From contig UGTZ01000001.1 in NCBI GenBank assembly GCA_900455085.1, positions 3,688,501 to 3,752,500 on the forward strand: DNA of 64,000 nucleotides, written 5' to 3'. The notes beneath the pieces were generated by a model. The model was not told where the DNA came from and made no database searches. It saw nothing but the letters and a program-made list of their open reading frames with translations. Source of the DNA: Providencia rettgeri (GTDB taxonomy: Bacteria > Pseudomonadota > Gammaproteobacteria > Enterobacterales > Enterobacteriaceae). Below are positions 7,591 to 15,963 of the stretch, one piece after another. Position 1 is the first letter of the stretch. Each line of letters starts with the position of its first letter. The translations under genes were made by a program, and so were the position numbers.

Positions 7591-8686
7591 TAAATATCAG
7601 TTAAAACACGTTATTAATGCCTCTGGCCGCATGACAATTCTGGGTGTTTCAACGCCAACTCCGGAAGTTGTTGAACGTGTTGCTTACGGATTAAATAATT
7701 ATTTTGAAATTAAAGACTTAGTTAATAAAACTGGCGAATACATTGCTAATCTATTAGATGTTGAAGCCGCAGTTGTTGTTTCCTGCGCATCTGCCGGTAT
7801 CGCACAAGCTGTTGCAGCGGTGATTGTACAAGATGATGATGATTTACTGCTTAATTTGCATTCATCCGACAAAGTTGTGCCTCGTGAAATTATTTTACCT
7901 AAAGGCCATAACGTTAATTTCGGTGCTCCTGTCGATACAATGGTGAGCTTAGGTGGTGGTAAAGTGGTCGAAGCGGGCTTTGCTAACGAGTGCAACGCCG
8001 CCCAGTTAGCTGCAAAAATCACCCCCAATACCGCCGCTATTCTGTATATCAAATCCCATCATACCGTACAAAAAAGCATGTTAACCGTGGAACAAGCCGC
8101 CAAAGTGGCTCATGACCACCAGCTACCACTGATCGTTGATGCTGCCGCTGAAGAAGAGCTCACAGCTTACTACCAAGCAGGCGGCGATATTGTGATTTAC
8201 AGTGGCGCAAAAGCGATTGAAGGCCCAACAAGTGGCCTAGTTATTGGTAAAAAACAATATGTTGAGTGGGTAAAACGCCAAAGCCAAGGTATTGGCCGTG
8301 CGATGAAAGTGGGTAAAGAAGGTATTTTAGGCCTCACTCTTGCTATCGAACAGTACCTGACAGCGACAAAAGAAACTGGCCCAGAAATGGTCAATCGAAT
8401 GAGTAAATTCATCAGCGATTTGAATGCAATTAAAGGTATCTCTGCTCAAGTGGTCTGGGATGGCGCTGGACGTGATATTGCTCGTACTGAAATTAGCTTT
8501 GATGAAAAAACAATAGGCAAAACTACCTACCAAATCATGGCTGAGTTAAAACAAGGTGATACCGCGATTTACTTCCGTGAGTACAAAGCCAACGAAGGAA
8601 AAGTGGAAGCTGACATTCGTAGTGTTAGTACTGAACAACTTGATGTTATTTCTCAGAATATTCGTTTGTTAGTAGAAGGAATTTAA
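7574..8686 (+). CDS. DgaE-family PLP-dependent ammonia lyase (SelA-like)
   Basis: 370 residues from ATG 7574; AAGGTGA lies 8-9 bases upstream and an extension to 7535 would run deep into the previous gene. The fold is SelA/cysteine-desulfurase-like type I PLP. The probable Schiff-base lysine is Lys213 in IYSGAKAIEGPTSGL, with the cofactor Asp in LIVDAAAEEE. Salmonella DgaE removes ammonia from D-glucosaminate-6-phosphate to give KDG-6-phosphate, and the aldolase immediately downstream fits the same chemistry. The true substrate may differ, since no dga-type PTS permease is present here. Confidence 0.82.
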   Translation: MQSIYDKYQLKHVINASGRMTILGVSTPTPEVVERVAYGLNNYFEIKDLVNKTGEYIANLLDVEAAVVVSCASAGIAQAVAAVIVQDDDDLLLNLHSSDKVVPREIILPKGHNVNFGAPVDTMVSLGGGKVVEAGFANECNAAQLAAKITPNTAAILYIKSHHTVQKSMLTVEQAAKVAHDHQLPLIVDAAAEEELTAYYQAGGDIVIYSGAKAIEGPTSGLVIGKKQYVEWVKRQSQGIGRAMKVGKEGILGLTLAIEQYLTATKETGPEMVNRMSKFISDLNAIKGISAQVVWDGAGRDIARTEISFDEKTIGKTTYQIMAELKQGDTAIYFREYKANEGKVEADIRSVSTEQLDVISQNIRLLVEGI

Positions 8687-8687
8687 A

Positions 8688-9428
8688 ATGAAATTGTCAC
8701 CGAATTTTTATCGTGACCGCGTGTGTTTAAACGTCTTGGCAGGCAGCCATCAAAATGCAAAAGATATCTATGCTGCAGCAGAAACCTTTGTTGTTGTTGG
8801 TGTTTTATCTAAAAATTACCCTGACTTAGAAAGCGCGATTGCAGATATGCGTATTTATGCCCAAAAAACCGATAATGCATTATCAGTTGGCCTGGGTGCT
8901 GGCGCCCCAAATCAATCAACCATGGTATCGTTGATTTCAAAAGAAGTGCAACCGCAGCACGTTAACCAAGTATTCACTGGTGCCCCAATTAGCCGTGCAC
9001 TATTAGGCCAAAACGAAACCTTCGTGAATGCGCTCATATCACCGACAGGCACGGTGGGTATGGTAAAAATTTCCACAGGCCCATTAAGTTCTCAAGCGCC
9101 AGATGGCATTGTTCCGATTGAAACTGCCATTATGATGCTTAAAGACATGGGTGCTGACTCTGTTAAATTCTTTAATATGAAAGGGTTAACATATATTGAA
9201 GAATATAAAGCCATTGCCAAAGCTTGCGCTGACTTTGATTTTTCTTTAGAGCCTACAGGCGGCATTGATTTAGATAACTTTGCTGAAATTTTGCAAATTG
9301 CTCTTGATGCAGGCGTGAAAAAAATCATTCCTCATATCTATAGCTCAATTATTGATAAAGATACTGGCAATACGCGCCCTGAAGATGTACGTCAGTTATT
9401 GCAGATGGTTAAGCAAGCGGTTAACTGA
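8688..9428 (+). CDS. dagF: KDGP aldolase family protein (DagF/DgaF-like)
   Basis: 246 residues, beginning 1 base after the stop of the PLP enzyme, with AGAAGGAATTTAAA as ribosome-binding region. A TIM-barrel class I aldolase is expected: Lys160/Lys165 in DSVKFFNMKGL are candidates for the Schiff base, and LEPTGGIDLDNF is the phosphate-binding end. Related proteins split 2-keto-3-deoxy-6-phosphogluconate into pyruvate and glyceraldehyde-3-phosphate. It is the last gene of the operon, 96 bases before a strong terminator. It is larger than Entner-Doudoroff Eda (about 213 residues) and belongs to a separate family. Confidence 0.83.
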   Translation: MKLSPNFYRDRVCLNVLAGSHQNAKDIYAAAETFVVVGVLSKNYPDLESAIADMRIYAQKTDNALSVGLGAGAPNQSTMVSLISKEVQPQHVNQVFTGAPISRALLGQNETFVNALISPTGTVGMVKISTGPLSSQAPDGIVPIETAIMMLKDMGADSVKFFNMKGLTYIEEYKAIAKACADFDFSLEPTGGIDLDNFAEILQIALDAGVKKIIPHIYSSIIDKDTGNTRPEDVRQLLQMVKQAVN

Positions 9429-9524
9429 TGGGGTAGTAAGTAGTATGTAAGAAAATAAATATAAGCGAGAAATAAGTATAAATAAGCAGTACAAAATCTG
9501 TCATCACGACAAAACAACAAGTTG

Positions 9525-9557
9525 CCCCGCTTATTATCATATGTAGCGGGGTTTTTT
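9525..9557 (+). terminator. Rho-independent terminator of the catabolic operon
   Basis: CCCCGC (9525-9530) pairs with GCGGGG (9546-9551) across a 15-base loop and is followed by six T. It lies between the aldolase and the convergent yccM. Confidence 0.85.
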
Positions 9558-9565
9558 ATTGTGCA

Positions 9566-10642
9566 TCAATGGCCTATCATTCTTGCATTTGGAATAATAT
9601 GAAACCAATAATTATCGGGTACTGGGCTATCCCAAACGCCAAAATACATAGCAACCCCAATAGTGATAAATAAAATTGCCAAGGTTAAAATAGCCATCAT
9701 CCTACCCGATAACCGAAATTGATGTTTTTTTGCTGGCAATTGCAATGAAAAATCCAGTGTTGATGCAACAGGGCAAGATTCCACGCAAGTCATACACCCC
9801 GTACATTCGAGCGTTCTTACCTGAATTAATTTATCAACAGGGATGCGGGATGGGCAGTTTTTCGCACATTTTCCACAATCAATGCAACTTTCCACATTTC
9901 GCCGAATTTTAAATGGTGAAAATAACGAAAACAGCCCTAGCAATGCACCATAAGGACACAAATAACGGCACCAAGCATTACGAATAAACAAGCTTGCCAC
10001 CACTAAAACCGCAACACTGACCAGCGCAAACAAGCTAATATAGCGAAAGAAATCCAACATTTTGACGTCAATGATGATCCCATAAGGTGACATCATAAAG
10101 TATTGGATCATCTGCGCAGACATGGAAAATGCAATATAGAGAAAGAAGCTTAATAGTAAATATTTTAAACCTCGTAGGGGGATATCTAGCCATTTAGGTA
10201 AACTGATTTGTTTTTGATAACCAAACAGTTTTTGGCCTATTTTTCCCGTATATTCCGATATAGTGCCTATCGGGCACATCCATGAACAAAATGCTTTTTT
10301 GAGCAGTAAGCTAATCAAAATAAAAGAAACAAGCAGAAACATTGAAGCCGCATGAATTGGCGGGAAACTCCCCGTCTCCAACGTATATTTTAAATTCATT
10401 AACCCCGCAATCGGCAGCCAACCTTCAATTCCACCAGGGCGAGGAAGGTGAACTGTCGCTCCTCCGGTTTCGTAGTAACGCACCCAAAAATAGAAGGTGA
10501 TGCCAATATAAATATTGATCGCCAATAGCGTAAACTGTACAAATTTACGCCATGTTGATGCATTACGCCAATCATTCCAAGGGAGCTTACCCCCTGTAGT
10601 ACCAGGGCGACGTTGGTACCTTACACGTGGTTTTTCTTTCAT
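9566..10642 (-). CDS. yccM: YccM, NapH-like membrane polyferredoxin
   Basis: 358 residues from ATG 10642, matching E. coli YccM (357 residues) from RRPGTTGGKLPWNDWRNA to the C-terminal PNARMIGH. An upstream ATG at 10663 has no better start signal. Several membrane helices carry the NapH-type CxxxCP motifs (CSWMCPIG, CRYLCPYG). Two ferredoxin motifs follow (CIDCGKCAKNCP, CTGCMTCVESCP), binding two 4Fe-4S clusters on the cytoplasmic side. Predicted to pass electrons across or along the inner membrane; the partner is unknown. Unlike in E. coli it is not next to torS. Its upstream region has an FNR-type site, fitting an anaerobic role. Confidence 0.88.
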   Translation of the reverse strand: MKEKPRVRYQRRPGTTGGKLPWNDWRNASTWRKFVQFTLLAINIYIGITFYFWVRYYETGGATVHLPRPGGIEGWLPIAGLMNLKYTLETGSFPPIHAASMFLLVSFILISLLLKKAFCSWMCPIGTISEYTGKIGQKLFGYQKQISLPKWLDIPLRGLKYLLLSFFLYIAFSMSAQMIQYFMMSPYGIIIDVKMLDFFRYISLFALVSVAVLVVASLFIRNAWCRYLCPYGALLGLFSLFSPFKIRRNVESCIDCGKCAKNCPSRIPVDKLIQVRTLECTGCMTCVESCPVASTLDFSLQLPAKKHQFRLSGRMMAILTLAILFITIGVAMYFGVWDSPVPDNYWFHIIPNARMIGH

Positions 10643-10680
10643 GTCCGCACATCTCTTTAACATGCATAATAAATACCACT

Positions 10681-10721
10681 ATTGTATTTACATATTCACA
10701 GGGCGCATTGATTTGCATCAG
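10681..10721 (-). promoter_or_regulatory. FNR-type site and -10 box of yccM
   Basis: TTGATTTGCATCAG at 10708-10721 matches the FNR consensus TTGAT-N4-ATCAA at 9 of 10 bases. On the reverse strand TACAAT (10681-10686) is a good -10 box, placing the start near 10674. The FNR site would then centre about 41 bases upstream, the classical class II activation position. Confidence 0.6.
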
Positions 10722-10732
10722 AGGGTTGTGAT

Positions 10733-10762
10733 GTTGATGAGTTGATGAGTTGATGAGTTGAT
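10733..10762. repeat. Octamer microsatellite (GTTGATGA)
   Basis: Three perfect and one partial (GTTGAT) head-to-tail copies of GTTGATGA, about 90 bases upstream of the yccM start codon and 12 bases beyond the FNR-like site. Copy number could vary by slippage. Confidence 0.85.
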
Positions 10763-10833
10763 ATATCAAATGGTGAAGACAAGCCAGAAAAGAAAGAAGA
10801 GAAGTATTTTTATATTAAATCAAAAGATTATGA

Positions 10834-10963
10834 TTTTTTCTAAATAGTTCGTGTTATACCGAGGCGGCAAAATGAAGACAGCGCGGGGAGCATACAAAAG
10901 TATGTGACCCGTGTGGCCGAATGCAGCCAACACAGGTACAGCTCGAAGCATTATAAACTGAAA
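10834..10963. repeat. ERIC element, divergent copy
   Basis: TTTTTTCTAAATAGTTC start, then GAGGCGGCAAAATG, core GGGGAGCATAC / GTATGTGACCC, and GCCAACACAGGTACAGC. The inner arms are more diverged than in the other copies. Boundaries are approximate. Confidence 0.75.
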
Positions 10964-11089
10964 TTTTTTCTAAATAATTCGAGGTGTGCCAAGGCGGCAA
11001 AATGAGGAAATCCCTAGGAGCATACAAAAGTATGTGACTAGGGCTGACGAGTGACGCCAACACAGGCACAGCTTGAAGTATGACGAAAA

Positions 11090-11091
<2 letters not shown>
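10964..11091. repeat. ERIC element abutting rnpB
   Basis: Runs from TTTTTTC (10964-10970) to GAAAAAA (11085-11091), with core ATCCCTAGGAGCATAC / GTATGTGACTAGGG. Head-to-tail with the previous copy. On the reverse strand its end supplies the T-run directly after the rnpB P1 helix. Confidence 0.85.
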
Positions 11092-11463
<372 letters not shown>

Positions 11464-11470
11464 GCGGCGA

Positions 11471-11499
11471 ATTATAGGCACTTTGCTGAGTCTTGTACA
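11471..11499 (-). promoter_or_regulatory. rnpB promoter
   Basis: Reverse strand TATAAT (11471-11476) lies 7 bases before the predicted 5' end of rnpB, with TGTACA 17 bases further upstream as a partial -35 element. A strong sigma-70 -10 box fits a constitutive RNA gene. Confidence 0.65.
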
Positions 11500-11557
11500 G
11501 ACTCTAACGACTTTCATTTACCACTTATATAAATGAACTCGTCTATTTGCTCAAGAA

Positions 11558-12430
11558 TCATTCACCATCTTGATTATCAAGCATCAATTTATACAGCATA
11601 TTTTTCTTGAGGCCATAAATTTCAGCCGTGATCGCCGCTGCTTTTTTAGGAGGTAATTCTTTTTGTAATAAATTTAATGTTCTCACCACTTCAGGGGAAA
11701 CTGCGGAGTCATCTACGGGTTTTTTATACCCTTCGACAATCAACACCATTTCGCCACGGTGACGATTTTCATCTTCTTTTACCCAAGCGAGTAACTCTCC
11801 CACAGGGCGACCTTCAATAGACTCCCATGTTTTAGTGATTTCACGCGCTAAAACAACATGACGCTCCGGTCCCCAGACTTCCACCATATCTGCTAAACTG
11901 TCTAACAAACGATGGGTTGATTCATAGAAAATCAGTGTGCGAGTTTCTTGTTCGAGTGATTGTAAAACATCCTTACGACCTTTTGTTTTAGCCGGTAAAA
12001 AACCTTCATAACAAAAACGGTCTGAAGGTAAACCCGCGGCGGATAACGCTGTGATAGCAGCACAAGGCCCCGGTAAAGGTACAACACGAATACCCGCTTC
12101 GCGACAACGATTGACGAGATGATAACCCGGATCATTAATTAAAGGTGTACCCGCATCGGAGACTAATGCGATACTATCACCTTGTTGAAGTCGACTAATT
12201 AATTGATCTGCCTTTTGCTGTTCATTATGATCATGCAGAGCAAACAACCGTGCATTTATCGCAAAATTCTGTAATAGAATGCCTGAATGCCGAGTGTCCT
12301 CTGCAGCAATAAGGTCAACATGTTTAAGAACATCCAACGCACGTTGCGTGATATCCCTCATATTACCAATTGGGGTAGGAACGATATACAGCGTGGATGC
12401 CATAACCACAGCTTGATTAGGTTGGTTCAT
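11558..12430 (-). CDS. rsmI: 16S rRNA (cytidine-1402-2'-O)-methyltransferase RsmI
   Basis: 290 residues, nearly collinear with E. coli RsmI (LYIVPTPIGNMRDITQRAL, AEDTRH, ALVSDAGTPLINDPGYHLV, PLPGPCAAITALSAAGLPSDRF). It belongs to the tetrapyrrole-methylase-like SAM enzymes and adds the 2'-O-methyl group of m4Cm1402 in the ribosomal P site. The SDAGTP loop and the GPCA motif mark the SAM pocket. It is divergent from lpoA with 61 bases between start codons, as in E. coli, and lies upstream of rnpB on the same strand. Confidence 0.95.
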   Translation of the reverse strand: MNQPNQAVVMASTLYIVPTPIGNMRDITQRALDVLKHVDLIAAEDTRHSGILLQNFAINARLFALHDHNEQQKADQLISRLQQGDSIALVSDAGTPLINDPGYHLVNRCREAGIRVVPLPGPCAAITALSAAGLPSDRFCYEGFLPAKTKGRKDVLQSLEQETRTLIFYESTHRLLDSLADMVEVWGPERHVVLAREITKTWESIEGRPVGELLAWVKEDENRHRGEMVLIVEGYKKPVDDSAVSPEVVRTLNLLQKELPPKKAAAITAEIYGLKKNMLYKLMLDNQDGE

Positions 12431-12491
12431 TGTTTCATCCGAATAGCCGGTTTAAAATTAAGCAATTGAAAAATACACCATTGGATACAGT

Positions 12492-14189
12492 ATGCGTCCT
12501 TCAATTTTTTTGCATTTGAAAAAAGGGTTAATCTGCACAGCAATGCTGTCCACATTTGCTCTGTCTGGGTGCCAAATTGTCTCGGAATATTTTCCGTCAA
12601 CCCAAAAAACACCTGAGCAAAGCGCATCTGATGATGCTAGCCGTTACCAAGCAATCATTGATGCAGCACAAGGTAAGCCTTCAATGGAGGCGATACGCGC
12701 CTACATTAGCCAAGAACCTTTATTAAAAACAACCACTGAACGCCAAGCTAACATTGATGGATTATGGCAGATGTTAACACAGTTAACGCCAGAACAAATT
12801 CATGGAATTAGTGCCGATGAAAATATTCTCCAAGGCTGGGTCGACCTTTTAGATATTTATCAAAATAACCGAGATGACACAGATGCCTTACTTGCTGGCT
12901 ACAACGATTGGAAAATGCGTTACTCAAATAACCCTGGAGTGACGACAACACCAACCCTTTTACTGCAAGCGATGATACCTCAAGTGGGTAAAAATCCTAA
13001 GATTGCGTTGTTTTTACCCATGAGTGGGCAAGGACAAGTATTCGGCCAGGCGATTATGCAAGGCTTTATGGATGCGCAAAAAGGTCTGCCTCAAGGGTCT
13101 CCCTCTCAAGACGCTATAGATCCCCCAAGTAGTGGAAATGATGTCCTCGACCAAATTTATGAACAAGTTGCTGCAACAACAGGTAATACCCCTACTGCTA
13201 GCGATAGCGATGTAGTGGCATCCACTTTACGTATCGATGCAGCCCCTGTGAATACCCAAAGCGTCAAGGTGTTTGATACCACTAATAAACAAATGCCTGC
13301 GCTTATTGAGCAAGCAAAAAATGAAGGCTTTAACCTGATTGTTGGGCCATTATTAAAAAGTGACGTTCAAGTAATTACCCAAATGGGGGCTCCAGTTAGC
13401 GTGCTTGCGCTCAATGAGCTTGATGCGAACCAATTACAGCCTCGACCAAATCTTTGCTATTTTTCATTATCACCAGAAGATGAAGCACAGAATGCGGCCG
13501 CTTATATGAAAGCCGAAGGTAAGCAAATGCCATTGGTATTAGTTCCCGCTAATGCTTTCGGCGATAGGATAGCCAAAGCCTTTGCTCAAGGGTGGCAAGA
13601 AAAAGGAGGGGGAACCGTTTTAATGCAAACCTTTGGTTCTATCCCCTCTTTAAAAGAGTCGATTAATCATGGTGCGGGTATCCGTATGACAGGAACGCCA
13701 GTGAATACCGGAGCGCAATCAATAGATTCACAATATGTCGATTCGGCTGGTGCGATTGACGGCGTTTATATTGTCGCCACTCGTGATGAGCTCACCTTAA
13801 TCAAACCAATGATTGAAATGGCAATTAGTTCTCGTTCTCGCCCTGCACTTTATACAAGCTCTCGCAGTAACCAAGCAGGGTCTGGCGCAGACTATCGCTT
13901 TGAAATGGATGGCGTTAAATTTAGCGAAATCCCTTTACTCGCAGGTGCAAACAATAACTTGCGTAAACAAGCCCAACAAAAGCTGAACAATGATTACTCT
14001 TTATTCCGCTTATATGCCATGGGTATTGACGCATGGTCTTTAGCCAACAATTACGACAAACTGCAACAATCGGGGCAATTTCGTATTAATGGCGCATCTG
14101 GAACCTTGAGTACCACACCAAACTGTGTGGTGTTCCGAGAATTACCTTGGTTGCAATTTAAACAAGGTAAAGTGGTTTCCGCGCAATAG
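12492..14189 (+). CDS. lpoA: LpoA, outer-membrane lipoprotein activator of PBP1a (short N-domain)
   Basis: 565 residues. Signal peptide with lipobox LSGC, lipidated Cys27. LpoA spans the periplasm from the outer membrane to activate PBP1A. The C-terminal periplasmic-binding-like domain is intact (KIALFLPMSGQGQVFGQAI, LIVGPLLKSDV, CYFSLSPEDEAQNAA, DGVYIVAT, PLLAGANN). E. coli LpoA has 678 residues. Here about 95 residues of the N-terminal TPR-like domain are missing: the lipoprotein start joins almost directly to YQAIIDAAQGKPSMEAIRAY, equal to E. coli residues near 140. The reading frame is open throughout, so this is not a frameshift. Confidence 0.92.
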   Translation: MRPSIFLHLKKGLICTAMLSTFALSGCQIVSEYFPSTQKTPEQSASDDASRYQAIIDAAQGKPSMEAIRAYISQEPLLKTTTERQANIDGLWQMLTQLTPEQIHGISADENILQGWVDLLDIYQNNRDDTDALLAGYNDWKMRYSNNPGVTTTPTLLLQAMIPQVGKNPKIALFLPMSGQGQVFGQAIMQGFMDAQKGLPQGSPSQDAIDPPSSGNDVLDQIYEQVAATTGNTPTASDSDVVASTLRIDAAPVNTQSVKVFDTTNKQMPALIEQAKNEGFNLIVGPLLKSDVQVITQMGAPVSVLALNELDANQLQPRPNLCYFSLSPEDEAQNAAAYMKAEGKQMPLVLVPANAFGDRIAKAFAQGWQEKGGGTVLMQTFGSIPSLKESINHGAGIRMTGTPVNTGAQSIDSQYVDSAGAIDGVYIVATRDELTLIKPMIEMAISSRSRPALYTSSRSNQAGSGADYRFEMDGVKFSEIPLLAGANNNLRKQAQQKLNNDYSLFRLYAMGIDAWSLANNYDKLQQSGQFRINGASGTLSTTPNCVVFRELPWLQFKQGKVVSAQ

Positions 14190-14228
14190 AATCGTTCAAT
14201 ACTTCATTTTTTTTCAGACAAGGACGTC

Positions 14229-14609
14229 ATGAAAATTATGCCAAAAGCCATACAATGGTTAACAGGCCGGCACTATGAAAATCAAGTGCTCGCTTTCCTG
14301 AAACAGCAGGGACTAACATTTGTCGAACGTAATGCAAGAAACCGAGGCGGAGAAATCGACCTCATTATGCGAGATAATACAGGTTGGGTATTTGTTGAAG
14401 TTCGTTTTCGCAAAAATTGTGATTACGGAGATGCACTTTTATCAGTAAACTGGCGCAAACGTCGAAAGCTATTAGCTGCCGCCAAATTTTGGCTCTCACA
14501 AAGGCAAGAAAGTTTTGAAACCAGCGCATGCCGTTTTGATATCTGCGCCATCACTGGAAACCAATTTGATTGGATACAAAATGCATTTAACGAAAATGAT
14601 GTTTATTAA
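14229..14609 (+). CDS. yraN: YraN, UPF0102 endonuclease-like protein
   Basis: 126 residues with the UPF0102 signature: GRHYENQVLAFL at the N-terminus and the PD-(D/E)XK-like core GGEIDLIMRD...WVFVEVRFR (Glu42, Asp44, Glu57). Members are small proteins related to Holliday-junction resolvases with no settled function. AAGGA lies 7 bases before the ATG. It sits between lpoA and diaA as in E. coli, 39 bases after lpoA, so it is probably in the same operon. Confidence 0.88.
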   Translation: MKIMPKAIQWLTGRHYENQVLAFLKQQGLTFVERNARNRGGEIDLIMRDNTGWVFVEVRFRKNCDYGDALLSVNWRKRRKLLAAAKFWLSQRQESFETSACRFDICAITGNQFDWIQNAFNENDVY

Positions 14610-14656
14610 CAAATGATATAGTCAGCTTTATATACTGATCATGCAGTCAACAAAGC

Positions 14657-14700
14657 TATAATTCAAATATAATAGCAACACAAAAATGATTTGAATTATA
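14657..14700. repeat. 12-bp inverted repeat before diaA
   Basis: TATAATTCAAAT (14657-14668) and ATTTGAATTATA (14689-14700) are perfect complements with a 20-base spacer, ending 23 bases before the diaA start. AT-rich arms make it a possible protein-binding dyad or a weak RNA hairpin rather than a terminator. Confidence 0.7.
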
Positions 14701-14723
14701 TCGAGGCGACAAAGGAAAAACTC

Positions 14724-15314
14724 GTGCTAGACCGAATAAAAGTTTGTTTCACTGAAAGCATCCAAACTCAAATAGCAGCGGCTGAAGCGCTGCCTGATGC
14801 CATATCAAGAGCCGCAATGATGATGGTTCAATCTTTACTCAATGGCAACAAAATTCTATGTTGTGGTAACGGTGCTTCCGCCGCTACCGCACAACGTTTT
14901 GCTGCGAGTATGATCCATCGCTTTGAAACTGAGCGCCCTAGCTTACCCGCCTTAGCGCTTAATACCGATAATGCCGTGCTAACTGCGATTTCAGGTAGTA
15001 AGCAACCTTCTGAAATTTATGCGAAACAAGTTAGAGCATTAGGGCAACATGGTGATGTTTTGATGGCGATTTCAACCCATGGTAATAGTAGCGATATTAT
15101 TAAGGCCGTTGAAGCTGCGGTGACTAGAGACATGACAATTGTCGCTTTAACAGGTTATGACGGAGGGGAACTCGCAGGCTTACTAGGCCCTCAAGATGTT
15201 GAAATCCGTATTCCATCCCAACGAAGTGTTCGAATTCAAGAAGTTCATCTTCTTACTGTAAATTGTCTGAGTGACCTTATAGACAATACTCTTTTCCCAC
15301 ATCAGGACGATTAA
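14724..15314 (+). CDS. diaA: DnaA initiator-associating protein DiaA
   Basis: 196 residues from GTG 14724, exactly the E. coli length. The start is set by AAAGGA about 8 bases upstream and by alignment of LDRIKVCFTESIQTQ with E. coli QERIKACFTESIQTQ. An upstream TTG at 14691 would add 11 unlike residues. SIS-domain protein (CCGNGASAATAQRFAA, AISTHGNSSDI) that binds DnaA as a tetramer and promotes timely initiation at oriC. It ends 9 bases before dolP. Confidence 0.93.
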   Translation: MLDRIKVCFTESIQTQIAAAEALPDAISRAAMMMVQSLLNGNKILCCGNGASAATAQRFAASMIHRFETERPSLPALALNTDNAVLTAISGSKQPSEIYAKQVRALGQHGDVLMAISTHGNSSDIIKAVEAAVTRDMTIVALTGYDGGELAGLLGPQDVEIRIPSQRSVRIQEVHLLTVNCLSDLIDNTLFPHQDD

Positions 15315-15323
15315 GGAGACAAA

Positions 15324-15899
15324 ATGCGATTAATACCGATTTTTGCCATAGTCATCAGTACTGTTTTATTACAAGGCTGTATTGGGGCTGCAGTCGTAGG
15401 TTCTGCTGCTGTTGCAACGAAAAGTGCCACAGACCCTCGCAGCGTTGGTCAGCAGGTTGACGATGGAACCTTAGAAGCTCGAGTTAGTGGGCAACTGAAT
15501 AAAGATAAAGAAATCACAGGTAAGGCTCGTATCATTGCGACCGCTTATAAAGGTAATGTCCTGTTAACTGGCCAAAGCCCTGATATGGCTTGGGCTGAAC
15601 GAGCAAAACAAATAGCCTCTAACGTTGATGGCACTATCGCAGTCTATAATGAAGTTCGTAGCGGTGAGCCCGTTGATTTGGGTACGGCCTCAAAAGACAC
15701 TTGGTTAACAACCAAAGTGAAATCGAAAATTCTTGCTAGTGATAGCGTTAAATCTGGTAGTGTGAAAGTCATCACTGAAAATGGTGAGGTTTTCTTACTA
15801 GGTGTTTTAACAAGGCAAGAAGGTGATGCAGCGGCAAAAATTGCTAGTGAAACAGACGGTGTTCGTCGAGTTACGACCGCTTTCACTTATCTTAATTAA
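15324..15899 (+). CDS. dolP: DolP (YraP), outer-membrane BON-domain lipoprotein
   Basis: 191 residues. Lipobox LLQGC gives Cys19, followed by a small-residue stretch and two BON domains (about 46-115 and 124-190; LLTGQSPDMAWAERAK, VFLLGVLTRQEGDAAAK). DolP supports outer-membrane integrity, binds anionic phospholipids at division sites and helps the BAM complex. AAGGAGA precedes the ATG. It is the last gene of the lpoA-yraN-diaA-dolP run and ends before a strong hairpin shared with convergent mtgA. Confidence 0.93.
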   Translation: MRLIPIFAIVISTVLLQGCIGAAVVGSAAVATKSATDPRSVGQQVDDGTLEARVSGQLNKDKEITGKARIIATAYKGNVLLTGQSPDMAWAERAKQIASNVDGTIAVYNEVRSGEPVDLGTASKDTWLTTKVKSKILASDSVKSGSVKVITENGEVFLLGVLTRQEGDAAAKIASETDGVRRVTTAFTYLN

Positions 15900-15929
15900 T
15901 CATAAACAATAATATATTGTTATAAAAAC

Positions 15930-15963
15930 AAAAGCCGTGGGTTAAAAACCATGGCTTTTTTCT
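15930..15963. terminator. Bidirectional terminator between dolP and mtgA
   Basis: AAAGCCGTGGGTT pairs with AACCATGGCTTT (one G-T pair) across AAAA, with A-runs before and T-runs after, so it can act for both converging genes. Confidence 0.85.

Larger units (their letters stand above)
10643..11089. other. yccM upstream region and ERIC pair
   Basis: 447 bases between the yccM start and the rnpB 3' end. From left to right: the yccM leader and promoter with an FNR-like site, an octamer microsatellite (10733-10762), an AT-rich stretch, and two ERIC elements (10834-10963 and 10964-11091). No ORF here is credible. Confidence 0.7.

Noticed and set aside
12492..12700. Frameshift as cause of the short LpoA
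   Set aside because: The frame is open from the lipobox to the end and no alternative frame encodes the missing TPR residues; it looks like a clean deletion.
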